Positions 1-7,883 of a stretch of DNA of 10,929 bases are shown piece by piece. The stretch is from assembly GCA_032353305.1 (NCBI GenBank), contig JAUCNG010099992.1, positions 2,952 through 13,880 of the forward strand, written 5' to 3'. The position numbers and the translations under genes were made by a program. Positions within the stretch are counted from its first letter, which is position 1, and the number at the start of each line of letters is the position of its first letter. The notes beneath the pieces were generated by a model. That model was given only the letters and a program-made list of their open reading frames with translations, did not search any database and was not told where the DNA came from. This DNA is from Cephalothrix spiralis (taxonomy: Eukaryota; Nemertea; Palaeonemertea; Archinemertea; Cephalotrichidae).

Positions 1-3000
1 TTCTTCAATTTTCGATAGGCATGCGTACAAATGTTTGCAAAAGTGAGGCTGGCCACGCATGATAAAAGACATACATGTACATGTGCCAAGTAAAAAATTG
101 CAAATGTACATAGTCGAATTCGGTGGTGTTATTTCAGTCTTTTGCACATCATTAAAATTTGAATAAGATTCATAAACCAAGGCTAAAGTTTCGTTTCTAA
201 AATTTTGAAGGATAATATCATTAAGGGATGCTAAAAGTTTTCGACATGTTTTAATTTTGTCTTTCGAATTAGATAAACCTTTTTCAATCTGAGATGCTGA
301 GAAATTAATTTGGTTTTGCAATTCTAGTTTTGAATTCGAACTATAATTGTGGTCATTAAAAACATAGTCATTTGTGTTATTACCAGCCAAAAAATCATCT
401 GACAAAGTAATATGATTTTGAGATTCAACAAAACACCAACCAGTCTCCACAAAATGTGGTAAAGTGTAACACTTATTTTTGAGTTGAATACCCCGATCGG
501 CAATTTCCCTTTCAATACCAATTCTATTGACATTGATGGACATCTTTTGAGGGCCAGTATATGAAGTACGCCCTTCATGCGGTAGAATAATTTTTATCAT
601 GTTAACAAGGAGTGTTCTCAACTTTTTATTATGCTTAGCGTTCAGATAGGTTTCCTCGATGTCGCGGAATAACCTCTCTGTTATATTGTTGGTACTTAAA
701 AGTGAATTCCTTCTGAATTCTCGGGGTATATAGAATGTTGTTTCCCCCGTAAAAGTATCCTTCCATTGGTTATTTTCAAACAGGTTGTCGTTCATAGCAT
801 CGATAAATATTTGTTTTTCTTCATCTTTAACTAAATTAGACGGAATATTTTCTCTAATAAGAGCGATAAACATTAAAATAAGTTTCTCCCTGAAACATGG
901 AAAACTGGTCCGCATTATGCACTTGAAAGCAAAGGTGATAGGTTGAAAAAACATATCTAGAGATTGATATTCATCTAAATTTTTACTAAAACGTGCCAAT
1001 CCATGAAAATTGCACAATGAGCTTGGGCACAGTAAGTGCATTACTGCAGATCTCTCGCTCCCGTCTTTGTCGTGCTGAAAAAGGGGGAAAATAGGTTTCT
1101 TGCGCTTTAATGCACATTCCTTTAAACTAAAAAATCCACTTTTATCATTGAATATATAATATGATGTTGGGTGAGGACAATTATTATCATCACAAGGTAA
1201 ATTAGCGAATAAGAATTCAATTGTTTTAATATGGCTGTACTTATCTGCTGAATTACAGATGGCTAGAGCACCTATTCTACCCTTGTTATAACCGTCGCAG
1301 AATGTTATTTCAGTTGTAGGAAACCTAACAGACATTAGATCATGTTTCAGGTCGATGCCACAAATGTTTTTACCATAATTTGAAAAAAGTTTTAAATTAT
1401 TTTCATTAGATAATACTATATGATAATCTCTTATTAAGTCAATATTTCCCCTTTGAAAAAAGAGAACACTTTCGTAATTATTCTCTAATATTTTTTCAGA
1501 ATCCCTCCAATCGGAATTCCGGTAAGGGATTGGATCTAGCTTACCAATACATGAAAAGAAAGTTTTTTTGTCAACATGATACAAACGGTTTTTTATTTGT
1601 TTGTATAAAACATTCTCATCAAAATTTTTAATTTTGTTATCTCGATCCGCAAATGTAGTAGGTATTTGAGAATTCATATGAACGACTAATTGCTTAGCGG
1701 CAGTTTTTAGTACTCGACTTTTGTCCCAGCCATCCCTGAATGTCAGATTTGGTCTACGGTTATACTGTGAATCCACAAGCTCTTCTCTATGGAAAAAGTT
1801 ATTGTTCGAATGTTTTTCGATTTTCCAAACATTCGGACTCTCGGTATCAAGTTTAAGTTTCAGTTGCCATCCACAGGTTAAATGGTTATCATGTCGTTTG
1901 GATGGTTTCGGTGGTAAATCATTCCGTGGTTGTCTGTTACAACCGGTTAATTTTTTTAAATGGTAACATGCGCTACAGACAGAGAGAGAATTATCACTAT
2001 CATTTTTGTACCACTGGCAAGAATTTGTGGCTTTACAATTTGAACAAATTAAGTTATTTTTGAACACATGATTACAGTTTGAACACGATGACCTTTCAAC
2101 TGGAACATCAAGAGATGTTATGATTTGTCCGCATTTAGATCGACAGATTTTAGATTTTGATGCGCAATGGAGATACAAAGTACAACTCCTATTGTTAGAA
2201 TCGGGCATAAAATTGATTATATCGTCAAGTCTATGGGTTGACCATTTTTTACTTTCAGTTACGGATACGAATGGTGCTTCGGGATCACGGATTACCTCAA
2301 TATTGCCTTTTATGATGACGTTTTTATTAACATCAAACCCTAAATTTTCTATATACCGCTTCATATTTATACCTTGTTCGATTGATCCACTGTACTGCCA
2401 ATTTTCATCAACTTTGATTTTATTCACAAAGTCAATTGTCAAAACATATTGTCTAATATCATTGAACACATCAGTATTATCCTTTTTATCTGATTTAAAA
2501 TATATTTTCTTGCAATGACCATTTGTTAACTTGCAACAAAGAACTGCAGCCTTATTGCAATTGTCAATTTTTATACGAGGAAACTCAGATAATAAAGAAT
2601 GTGCTTCAGAATGATAGTTTTCTAGAACAGATCTATCGCGGCATAACCATGTTCTACATGCATCACTAGCTATATATTTCTGAATCATTTGAACATTATT
2701 TCTATCTTCGAATCCTAAATTTGTGCAATTAAAGCGTGAAGTTATCTCCTTTGATGACTCTATTAAAGTGAACCGTAACCGGATTTTGTCTTCTTTTTTA
2801 AGAAATGAAAAACTTATAGGTTTCTTAATCAAATCTTGTAAATGAGAGAGATCAAATGTTATATTATTTTTAGTTACATAAAATAGGCCTAATGACTCAT
2901 TGTTATTCAATTTAAATGACGTATTTGTTTTTGTTTCATTAATTTCGGATTTCGAATCTTCGGTATCTGATTTTGTATCTTTTTTTGGTCTAAAATCTGT

Positions 3001-4648
3001 CGATCTAGATGCGGAAGGTACTTGATCATTATAATTCCCTGTGCAGACTTCATCAGTACTTGTTTTCGTTTCCTTAATTTCGGATTTCAAATCTTTAGTT
3101 TCAGATTTCGGTTTTCCTGGTTCTCTATTAGAGGGTTTTTCATTATCAAATAGGTCTGGAAAGGAAATGGAAGGACGAAGTGCTAAATTTGAAGCAGATT
3201 TTTGGCGGATCATATCTATTGAAACAGTGTTTGATATAAGCCAATTGATGACAACTAGTCTAAGATACCAAGAATATCGGCTTATATTTCTCAAATACAT
3301 AAGACTATTGTCAGGAGTATCTAATCCTTTGAATAAGGTAAAATCATATGCTGCAATAGCAGAGAAAATAATTGTAACAATGCCACAAATATGGCTACAA
3401 GTCTGCACAGGGAATGATAATGAACAATTAGACGGGGAACAAACGTGGGCAGTGCCCCCACATGGCATGTGCATATAACAAAAATCCAACGCTAGATTCG
3501 GAGTGAAAGGCTCCAATAGGTTCGCTAAACGATTGTCAAAGCATGTTGGTTTGGGCCAACCTAAAGGATCGCAATAAACGCAGGAATTCGAATCAAAATC
3601 GATTACAGCGAATGAAAAATGATTACCTCTGTCTCGTTCTGTGCTCAGAAACACGTTACCGTCATCAGATTGCCCTATATGTAAGCCCAGTATTATTCTC
3701 TTTCCCGATATGTTCTTTGAAAACTTTTTAGTGAAGATTTTTTTGCCTAATTTGTTAAGAAGATTTGTGCTCATTTGACTGAGGTAAATTGTTGCAATAT
3801 CATCATTGTCATTTTGATATTTTCTTAAGAAGTGTTTGACAATAGAATCATTCACCCACTTCGTTCTCGCAATAGATCTCAAGTTGCTGACTTCAAAATC
3901 CGTGCCATAAATACTATGTCTCACAGAAGGCTCATATAGATATGCTTTTTTTTGGAATTGAATGATATTATCACCATTAATACCTTTAATTGTAACAGGA
4001 AGCTTAAAGGTTTTAACCTCTCTGAACCAAGCGACATGTGTAGCGACTTCTTGTCTGTTATCTTTCTTTGGAATTAATTCTTTAAAATAACGAAAACCAG
4101 CGAGATCAAAATTACCGTATTCTAGTTTACAATATGTTGGTGTTTGTGAATTAGCTAAATAGTTAATTATCTCATTTAATTGATTCTCAGGGGGCATGCG
4201 TGGGGACAGGCGGGGATCATTGATAGATGCGTTGAGATCCATATCAATATATTCAAGGTCTATGGAGAGGTATCGAGACGGGAAATCATAATGTAGTGCA
4301 TTAAATTCCGGTATTTCCGATTGGATGGGCATAATTAAATTGTTCGGCATACCCGACAAATCAATAGTTTCGATGAGATCTAATTCTTCATCTTCATTCT
4401 CTTCAGTTGGACCCCCACCAGTAACCTCACATCCCATTCTTTGTAAATATTCTTCCTCTTCTGCATGTTCTGCTAAACCGGCACCTGCTAAACCTTCTGT
4501 TCTTAAACCACTGGTGATCATGAATTCGATGCACACCATCATCACATTTACTTTATTCAGTATTGGTGCTGGAACAGGTTTCGTTGTTGTTTGTGACCTG
4601 TTTATATCGGGACTATTAGACGGTTTGTCTGAAGTCGAGTCCACATAT
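1..4648 (-). CDS. Large exon of a Ulp1–Cys-cluster–MULE-like DDE–SWIM transposase (exon 6, open at the left edge)
   Basis: The minus strand is open without a stop from 4656 (just after a TAA at 4659-4657) to base 1, giving 1549 full codons after the acceptor. The exon starts at 4648, after a pyrimidine-rich stretch ending TTTCTAG. Domains in order are an acidic N-terminal part (residues 183-260), a Ulp1-like protease (about 405-590), a charged linker with tandem repeats (661-723), a cysteine cluster (969-1050), a MULE-like RNase H core with D1246, D1315 and E1471, and a SWIM finger (1670-1686). Known MULE transposases cut and paste DNA with the DDE core and often carry a C-terminal SWIM finger; Ulp1-like domains occur in some MULE and KDZ/Zisupton-type elements. 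If upstream exons are not used, the first ATG pair is at 4542 and 4539 (residues 183-184). The 3' end and stop lie outside the window. A domesticated host gene is possible, but the intact frame fits a recently active element. Confidence 0.9.
31..81 (-). other. SWIM zinc finger
   Basis: Residues 1670-1686 read C-T-C, eleven residues, then C-K-H. This fits the SWIM pattern C-x-C-x(n)-C-x-H, with C1670, C1672, C1684 and H1686 as zinc ligands. SWIM fingers close many MULE transposases and bind DNA or protein partners. Only ten codons follow before the window ends, so the true C-terminus is not visible. Confidence 0.85.
676..1353 (-). other. MULE-like RNase H-fold transposase core (DDE)
   Basis: The first acidic residue is probably D1246 in CGIDLKHDL. 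The second is D1315 in FNDKSGFFS, 69 residues later, a typical MULE distance. H1339 in PLFQHDKDG sits 24 residues further on, where MULEs have a C-x2-H motif; here the Cys position is Leu. The third is E1471 in TNNITERLF, matching the MULE NN-x-x-E pattern. The segment between H1339 and E1471 is mostly hydrophobic and helical-looking with several Cys residues, as in the known all-alpha insertion. These assignments come from motif reading, not from a profile search. Confidence 0.75.
1939..2184 (-). other. Cysteine cluster with a zinc ribbon and a GATA-like finger
   Basis: Twelve cysteines lie between residues 969 and 1050. C1002, C1005, C1015 and C1018 form a C-x2-C-x9-C-x2-C ribbon pattern. 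C1015, C1018, C1038 and C1041 give C-x2-C-x19-C-x2-C, with W1026 and the tail VCSACYHLKKLTGCNRQPR, which resembles the GATA finger ending LCNACGLYYKLHG..RP. The two patterns share a Cys pair, so only one can be the true zinc site as written. A DNA-binding role at the transposon ends is an inference. Cysteine clusters are also known beside KDZ transposases, so family placement is open. Confidence 0.7.
2920..3108 (-). repeat. In-frame tandem repeat (two 18-codon copies) with 81-nt filler
   Basis: Copy 1 (3108-3055, residues 661-678, KSETKDLKSEIKETKTST) and copy 2 (2973-2920, residues 706-723, KSDTEDSKSEINETKTNT) match at 45 of 54 bases. Between them lies an 81-nt filler (3054-2974, residues 679-705). 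Two 27-nt blocks of the filler are inverted copies of the same gene: 3024-3050 matches the complement of 3399-3425 (25 of 27), and 2989-3015 matches the complement of 2128-2154 (26 of 27). The segment is a charged linker between the protease and the cysteine cluster. Confidence 0.9.
3319..3876 (-). other. Ulp1-like (peptidase C48) cysteine protease domain
   Basis: The domain covers residues about 405-590. It opens with KWVND (W411, N413, D414), matching the WLND-type entry motif of Ulp1 proteases. The catalytic set is visible as H490 in GNHFSFAVID, D507 in YCDPLGW, Q562 in FPVQTC and C568 in SHICG. His to Asp is 17 residues and Gln to Cys is 6, the same spacings as in yeast Ulp1 (His514, Asp531, Gln574, Cys580). 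The usual DCG is ICG here. Ulp1 enzymes cleave SUMO or related ubiquitin-like proteins. In a transposase the role could be self-processing or removal of SUMO from host factors; that part is inference. Confidence 0.85.
4357..4383 (-). other. Possible SUMO-interacting motif in the acidic N-terminal segment
   Basis: Residues 236-244 read LDLIETIDL. They follow a run of Glu and Asp (about 229-235) and precede SGMP. Alternating aliphatic residues beside acidic ones are the known look of a SUMO-interacting motif. The Ulp1-like domain downstream makes a SUMO-related role attractive, but short motifs like this arise easily by chance. Confidence 0.3.
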
Positions 4649-4842
4649 CTAGAAATTTAAAAAAACATATGGTCAGTCTAGAGGCAGATATTTGAAAATG
4701 AACACCCACTTTCCTTTTATAATATCACTTTCATTGCATGAATGACAAGAAATTTGTAGTGATGTATTTCGATTTAGAATTACGAGTAATTTCATGAGAC
4801 TGGAAATTTAAACCCATCCGTTCATCATCATTTTCCAAAAGT

Positions 4843-4871
4843 ATAGTTGATGGGGGGGGGGGGTCAACTAT
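4843..4871. repeat. G12 tract enclosed by an 8-bp inverted repeat
   Basis: ATAGTTGA (4843-4850) and its complement TCAACTAT (4864-4871) flank one T and twelve consecutive G (4852-4863). The two arms could pair into a hairpin with a G-rich loop. The tract may also vary in length or be mis-sized by sequencing. Confidence 0.85.
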
Positions 4872-5040
4872 TATATACAAAACTGAAAAATCAGCTTAAA
4901 TTGGTCTATAATCCTCATATGTGAAAACGCGCTTCCAACATCTATTGGTTGATCAGATAAGTATTCTCAGGCCCATAATCCCCCCATATGATATCAATTT
5001 GTACTCAAGTTAGTCTTTTGAAGTACTGCTTTCTTATTAA

Positions 5041-6100
5041 GATTCTTGCTTTCATCTGTATCAAAAAATCTTTTCGTCCATAGGAATGCAGTTTACCAAA
5101 CATACACCATTATCTGGAACTCTTCTTGAACCTTTAACTTTCCTGACCGTGAGCATGGAATGGAAAAGAAAAACAAACCACAAAGCATCTTGAATTTTTT
5201 TAACATTTTAATACTGTAATGTGCATTCACTTTTAGGAATAATTTTATATTATTTCTGATTATCTTTAAAGTTGCAGTCTATCGGGACACGAAACTGGTC
5301 TAGGTATGACAATGTTCACCTGATAAGCATCAAAAATTATAGTAATAGGGTTTTGCTTTATCCTGGCACAGTACTTTTAAAGCTGATGAAAGTATATTCA
5401 ATACATGTAACTCAACATAACTATACATGTATATAGTTGATAATGACTAATTATATAATTAATCCGGAATCTATTGTTCTAAAATTATTGTTAACATTTT
5501 ACTGCAACTTTAAAGAGAGGAAATTTTCGTACCCTGCTTATAAACATTTGAATGCACCTACAAAACAAATGCACATACAATGAAATAATGAAATAAATAG
5601 CACGGAACAATGTGAAACAGATGTTAATTAAAATACTAAACTCTAATTATCTTCCTTTCTTTTTATTTTAATAAGAAACTTGACTATTTATGATCATTTA
5701 TGGATGAACATTCTAAAATTACGTTTTAAATAGTGGAATTTAATATTGAATCCAAATGCTTTGAAAAAATAATTACAAAATATTTGCTAACGTAACGTGT
5801 ACAACTATGTTATAACGAATTCAGACTGATTGGGGTCTGAAGGTTGGTCACCAATAGTTCCATAAACCTGTGTTGTAGAATTTAATCATAAACCAAAATA
5901 ATTAAAAAAAAAATGAGTATAAGAATTCAGACAAAAATGATTGATTATCATACTGTCGAAGTGCGAATGTGTAGATTGTAAATACAAAGATTCTACGCAA
6001 TTTTATAACTTGATTTCTCTTAATTTTTCAGTAAAAAATATAGAAAATAACAATAAAATTAACGAATGAACAAGTAAGATATATACATTACTAACCTAAT
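5041..6100. repeat. Intronic duplication, copy A (includes the end of exon 5)
   Basis: Several colinear blocks match copy B at 7884-9254: 5041-5230 with 7884-8055 (shared words such as ACATACACCAT, CCACAAAGCATCT and TGTAATGTGCATTCA), 5551-5633 with 8104-8195 (ACAAATGCACATACAA), 5775-5960 with 8242-8320 (ATGATTGATTAT, ACTGTCGAA), and 6040-6100 with 9190-9254 (ATACATTACTAACCTAATG). The last block carries the exon end and splice donor, so exon 5 and exon 2 share a 3' border by descent. Many substitutions and indels show the event is old. Confidence 0.8.
5817..5932. mobile_element. Short insertion flanked by a 10-bp target duplication
   Basis: GAATTCAGAC occurs at 5817-5826 and again at 5923-5932. 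The paralogous copy has a single GAATTTAGAC at 8279-8288 with matching flanks on both sides, so it acts as the empty site. The 96-bp insert (5827-5922) ends A-rich, with a run of ten A near 5905-5914, which suggests a short retroposed fragment such as a SINE piece. No family is recognised. Confidence 0.6.
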
Positions 6101-6173
6101 GCCCTTATTCCGTCTTTTTAGTTTATTTAGTCGGGAATTGCGCTTCGGCTTATTTTCCGATAATTTGGTATCC
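6096..6173 (-). CDS. Transposase exon 5, basic NLS-like segment
   Basis: The acceptor is TTTTTATTCAG|GGATACC at 6174-6176 and the donor is GGGCATTAG|GTTAGT at 6095. The exon is 78 nt: one base completing a Thr codon from exon 4, 25 codons (residues 122-146) and two bases that join exon 6 to give Arg147. Residues 129-144, KPKRNSRLNKLKRRNK, are strongly basic and probably help nuclear import. Its last 17 bases match the end of exon 2 at 13 positions and the donor context is the same, in line with the intronic duplication. Too short to recognise by domain; support comes from the splice sites and the frame fit on both sides. Confidence 0.7.
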
Positions 6174-6441
6174 CTGAATAAAAAGTGATTAAAATGATTA
6201 GTAAAGTGATAACATTATACTCGAATAAGTAAAATTAGGGAACAAATTGCAATACGGCAGTAGAGGCTTTTTGCACAGCGTTAAAAAATACAGACACTCT
6301 GCAGTACAAAGGTTACCAAAACATGAAAGAAAACGGGTAGCTATTCGATAAGGCTATCTAAATGCGGTTTGTGCATTTACTATTTTCTATAACTGAACTT
6401 TCATTTTTTCTCATGGAGTTGTGTAATATAAATAAACTTAC

Positions 6442-6476
6442 GTAGAAGCAGGGGGTGATTCGACTTGACCTCTCTT
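6442..6476 (-). CDS. Transposase exon 4 (35 nt)
   Basis: This is a micro-exon with textbook borders: acceptor CTTGTTTCAG before 6476 and donor TAC|GTAAGT at 6441. It encodes KRGQVESPPAS plus two bases that complete Thr121 with exon 5. It begins in phase 0, matching exon 3, which ends with a full GAG codon. The frame fits on both sides. Nothing about function can be read from so short a piece; it lies in the flexible N-terminal region between two basic segments. Confidence 0.65.
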
Positions 6477-7075
6477 CTGAAACAAGAAAGGTTAGTTAGT
6501 ATCAGGAAAATATACCTACACCATCAAAATAAAATAACTTAATTGTGATATACATGTAGTATAGAAACATGATCCGTGAAAACCACTATCCCCGTAATTA
6601 GTGATACAGAATGATCGCGTGAATCGAAGCTTAGAAATAAAAGAGAGTATATGGTACATAAAAAGCTGCTTTTAATTAAGAGATCATGTCTAGCTAGTTG
6701 TTTCGTATTATATTGATATGAGTCAACCGCAATTTTCTTTATATTGTTCTTATAAAAGGCAGAAAATACGTAACTTTATTCCCTTATACAGGGATGCATA
6801 TTTTTCATTTATAACGCCTGGTTCCGATTCAAGCAAAACCATGGGAAAACTAATAATATTACATGTATCTACATCAAGCTTGATGTCTCTAATTGGTGAA
6901 GCACACAATATGCGAGTTGTGTCCAAAATATTTATGTTATTATCAGAGTATTTTGTGCCTGGACTTTGTTTTGATGTCATATGCAGCTTATATCTCTTTA
7001 AATTATATTTTACTACGCCACAAGGCTAAATTAAGCAGAAACATGGGGGAAAAATAATATTATCTATATACCAAC
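6477..7075 (-). other. Intron 3 of the transposase gene
   Basis: The intron is 599 bp. Its donor is GAG|GTTGGT, weaker than the others, and its acceptor is TTTCAG. It holds two overlapping open frames on opposite strands (6718-7029 plus and 6980-6750 minus) that I do not accept as genes; see findings. The rest is AT-rich, with an ACATGTA word near 6550 and nothing else recognised. Confidence 0.6.
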
Positions 7076-7193
7076 CTCAATGTTTTTTTTTCTTTTTCGT
7101 TTAGCTGACTTGGGTTTTTTCATGCCAGTGAACAGCCACCTTAGGTCCCACAGGAACTGTAGTGTAAACAGAGGGCGTTCTTTCAAAGATTTA
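7076..7193 (-). CDS. Transposase exon 3, aromatic stretch followed by an NLS
   Basis: The acceptor follows a run of T ending TTTACAG (7194) and the donor is CATTGAG|GTTGGT (7075). The exon is 118 nt: one base completing Ser70 and 39 codons (residues 71-109). Only this frame is open; the other two meet stops at once. It encodes a hydrophobic, Trp-containing part (PLFTLQFLWDLRWLF, residues 77-91) followed by KKPKSAKRKRKK (95-106), a classical nuclear localisation signal. This fits the N-terminus of a transposase that must enter the nucleus. The splice phase fits exon 2 upstream and exon 4 downstream. Confidence 0.65.
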
Positions 7194-7257
7194 CTGTAAA
7201 AAAAATTAGAAAATTGCTTTAAACAAATCATGTACAGTACTAGAAAAATAGCCTTTC

Positions 7258-7372
7258 AATGGAAATTAAACGACAGCGGGAGACGGGAAATATAAATAAG
7301 TGGATAATGGGAAACGGGAAATGGAAAACAAAGGGAAACGGAGTCGGGAAATGGAATCATATCGGTAACGGG
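7258..7372. repeat. Purine-rich degenerate minisatellite
   Basis: The plus strand is almost only A and G, with repeated words of the form GGGAAAYGGGAAAYGG (GAGACGGGAAAT, GGGAAACGGGAAATGG, GGGAAACGGAGTCGGGAAATGG, GGTAACGGG). Copies are imperfect. It sits directly before the MITE at 7404. Confidence 0.75.
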
Positions 7373-7403
7373 ATTTTGCGTATAAAAGGTATAAATTGAT
7401 ATA

Positions 7404-7583
7404 CAGTGAAACCCCCGATTGGGGACACTCACAATGTGGGACACCCCGGAACTTGGGACAGTTTCTCAAGTCCCGGCAAAATATATACGACTTGTGTACT
7501 AAATTTTCTCACAATTGGGGACACTCAAAAATGGTCTTTTGAATTTGGGTAATCACATATTTCACCATTGCAGGGTTTCACTG
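7404..7583. mobile_element. 180-bp MITE with TA target duplication (Tc1/mariner or pogo type)
   Basis: The ends are CAGTGAAACCC (7404-7414) and its exact complement GGGTTTCACTG (7573-7583), flanked on both sides by TA. The interior has repeated GGGGACACTC and TTGGGACA words and no open frame. TIRs starting CAGTG with a TA duplication are known for pogo/Tigger-like members of the Tc1/mariner group, so this is probably a non-autonomous derivative moved by another element's transposase. Confidence 0.85.
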
Positions 7584-7883
7584 TATATAAATATTACCCG
7601 GCTTTTCAATGATTACAAGTACTTACCTCCAAGACGATAACAAATACCCCTAAAAGCACTCACCGATGCAAAACTAGGGCCTACTATAAAAATGTTGATT
7701 TCGTGTTAATATTTGCGGGAAACAAATACGGCAAGTTTTCTAACAAATTGGATCGGGATAGAGCCTTTTTTTAAAAACAGGATCTGGATAGAGAACCCCC
7801 TATCTCGGCCCTCTTGTGTGCCCTCGTGTAATTAAAAGCCCCCCTCGAACTATTATGATAAACCTGTGATACTGGCATACATT

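Larger units (their letters stand above)
4649..6095 (-). other. Intron 5 of the transposase gene
   Basis: The intron spans 1447 bp between the donor ATTAG|GTTAGT (6095) and the acceptor TTTCTAG (4649). No gene is seen in it. It contains copy A of the intronic duplication, an insertion at 5817-5932 and a G12 tract at 4852-4863. ACATGTA words occur near 5403 and 5425. Confidence 0.7.

Noticed and set aside
70-86. ACATGTACATGT as a satellite or regulatory repeat
   Set aside because: It lies in the SWIM finger codons (Thr-Cys-Thr-Cys) and is explained by coding sequence.
2120-2518. 132-codon plus-strand open frame
   Set aside because: Lies entirely opposite the long coding exon and has no recognisable motif.
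3041-3478. 145-codon plus-strand open frame
   Set aside because: Antisense to the protease and linker region. Its start lies in the inverted filler; no family resemblance.
4325-4660. 111-codon plus-strand open frame rich in Ser and Ala
   Set aside because: Antisense shadow of the acidic N-terminal segment of the large exon.
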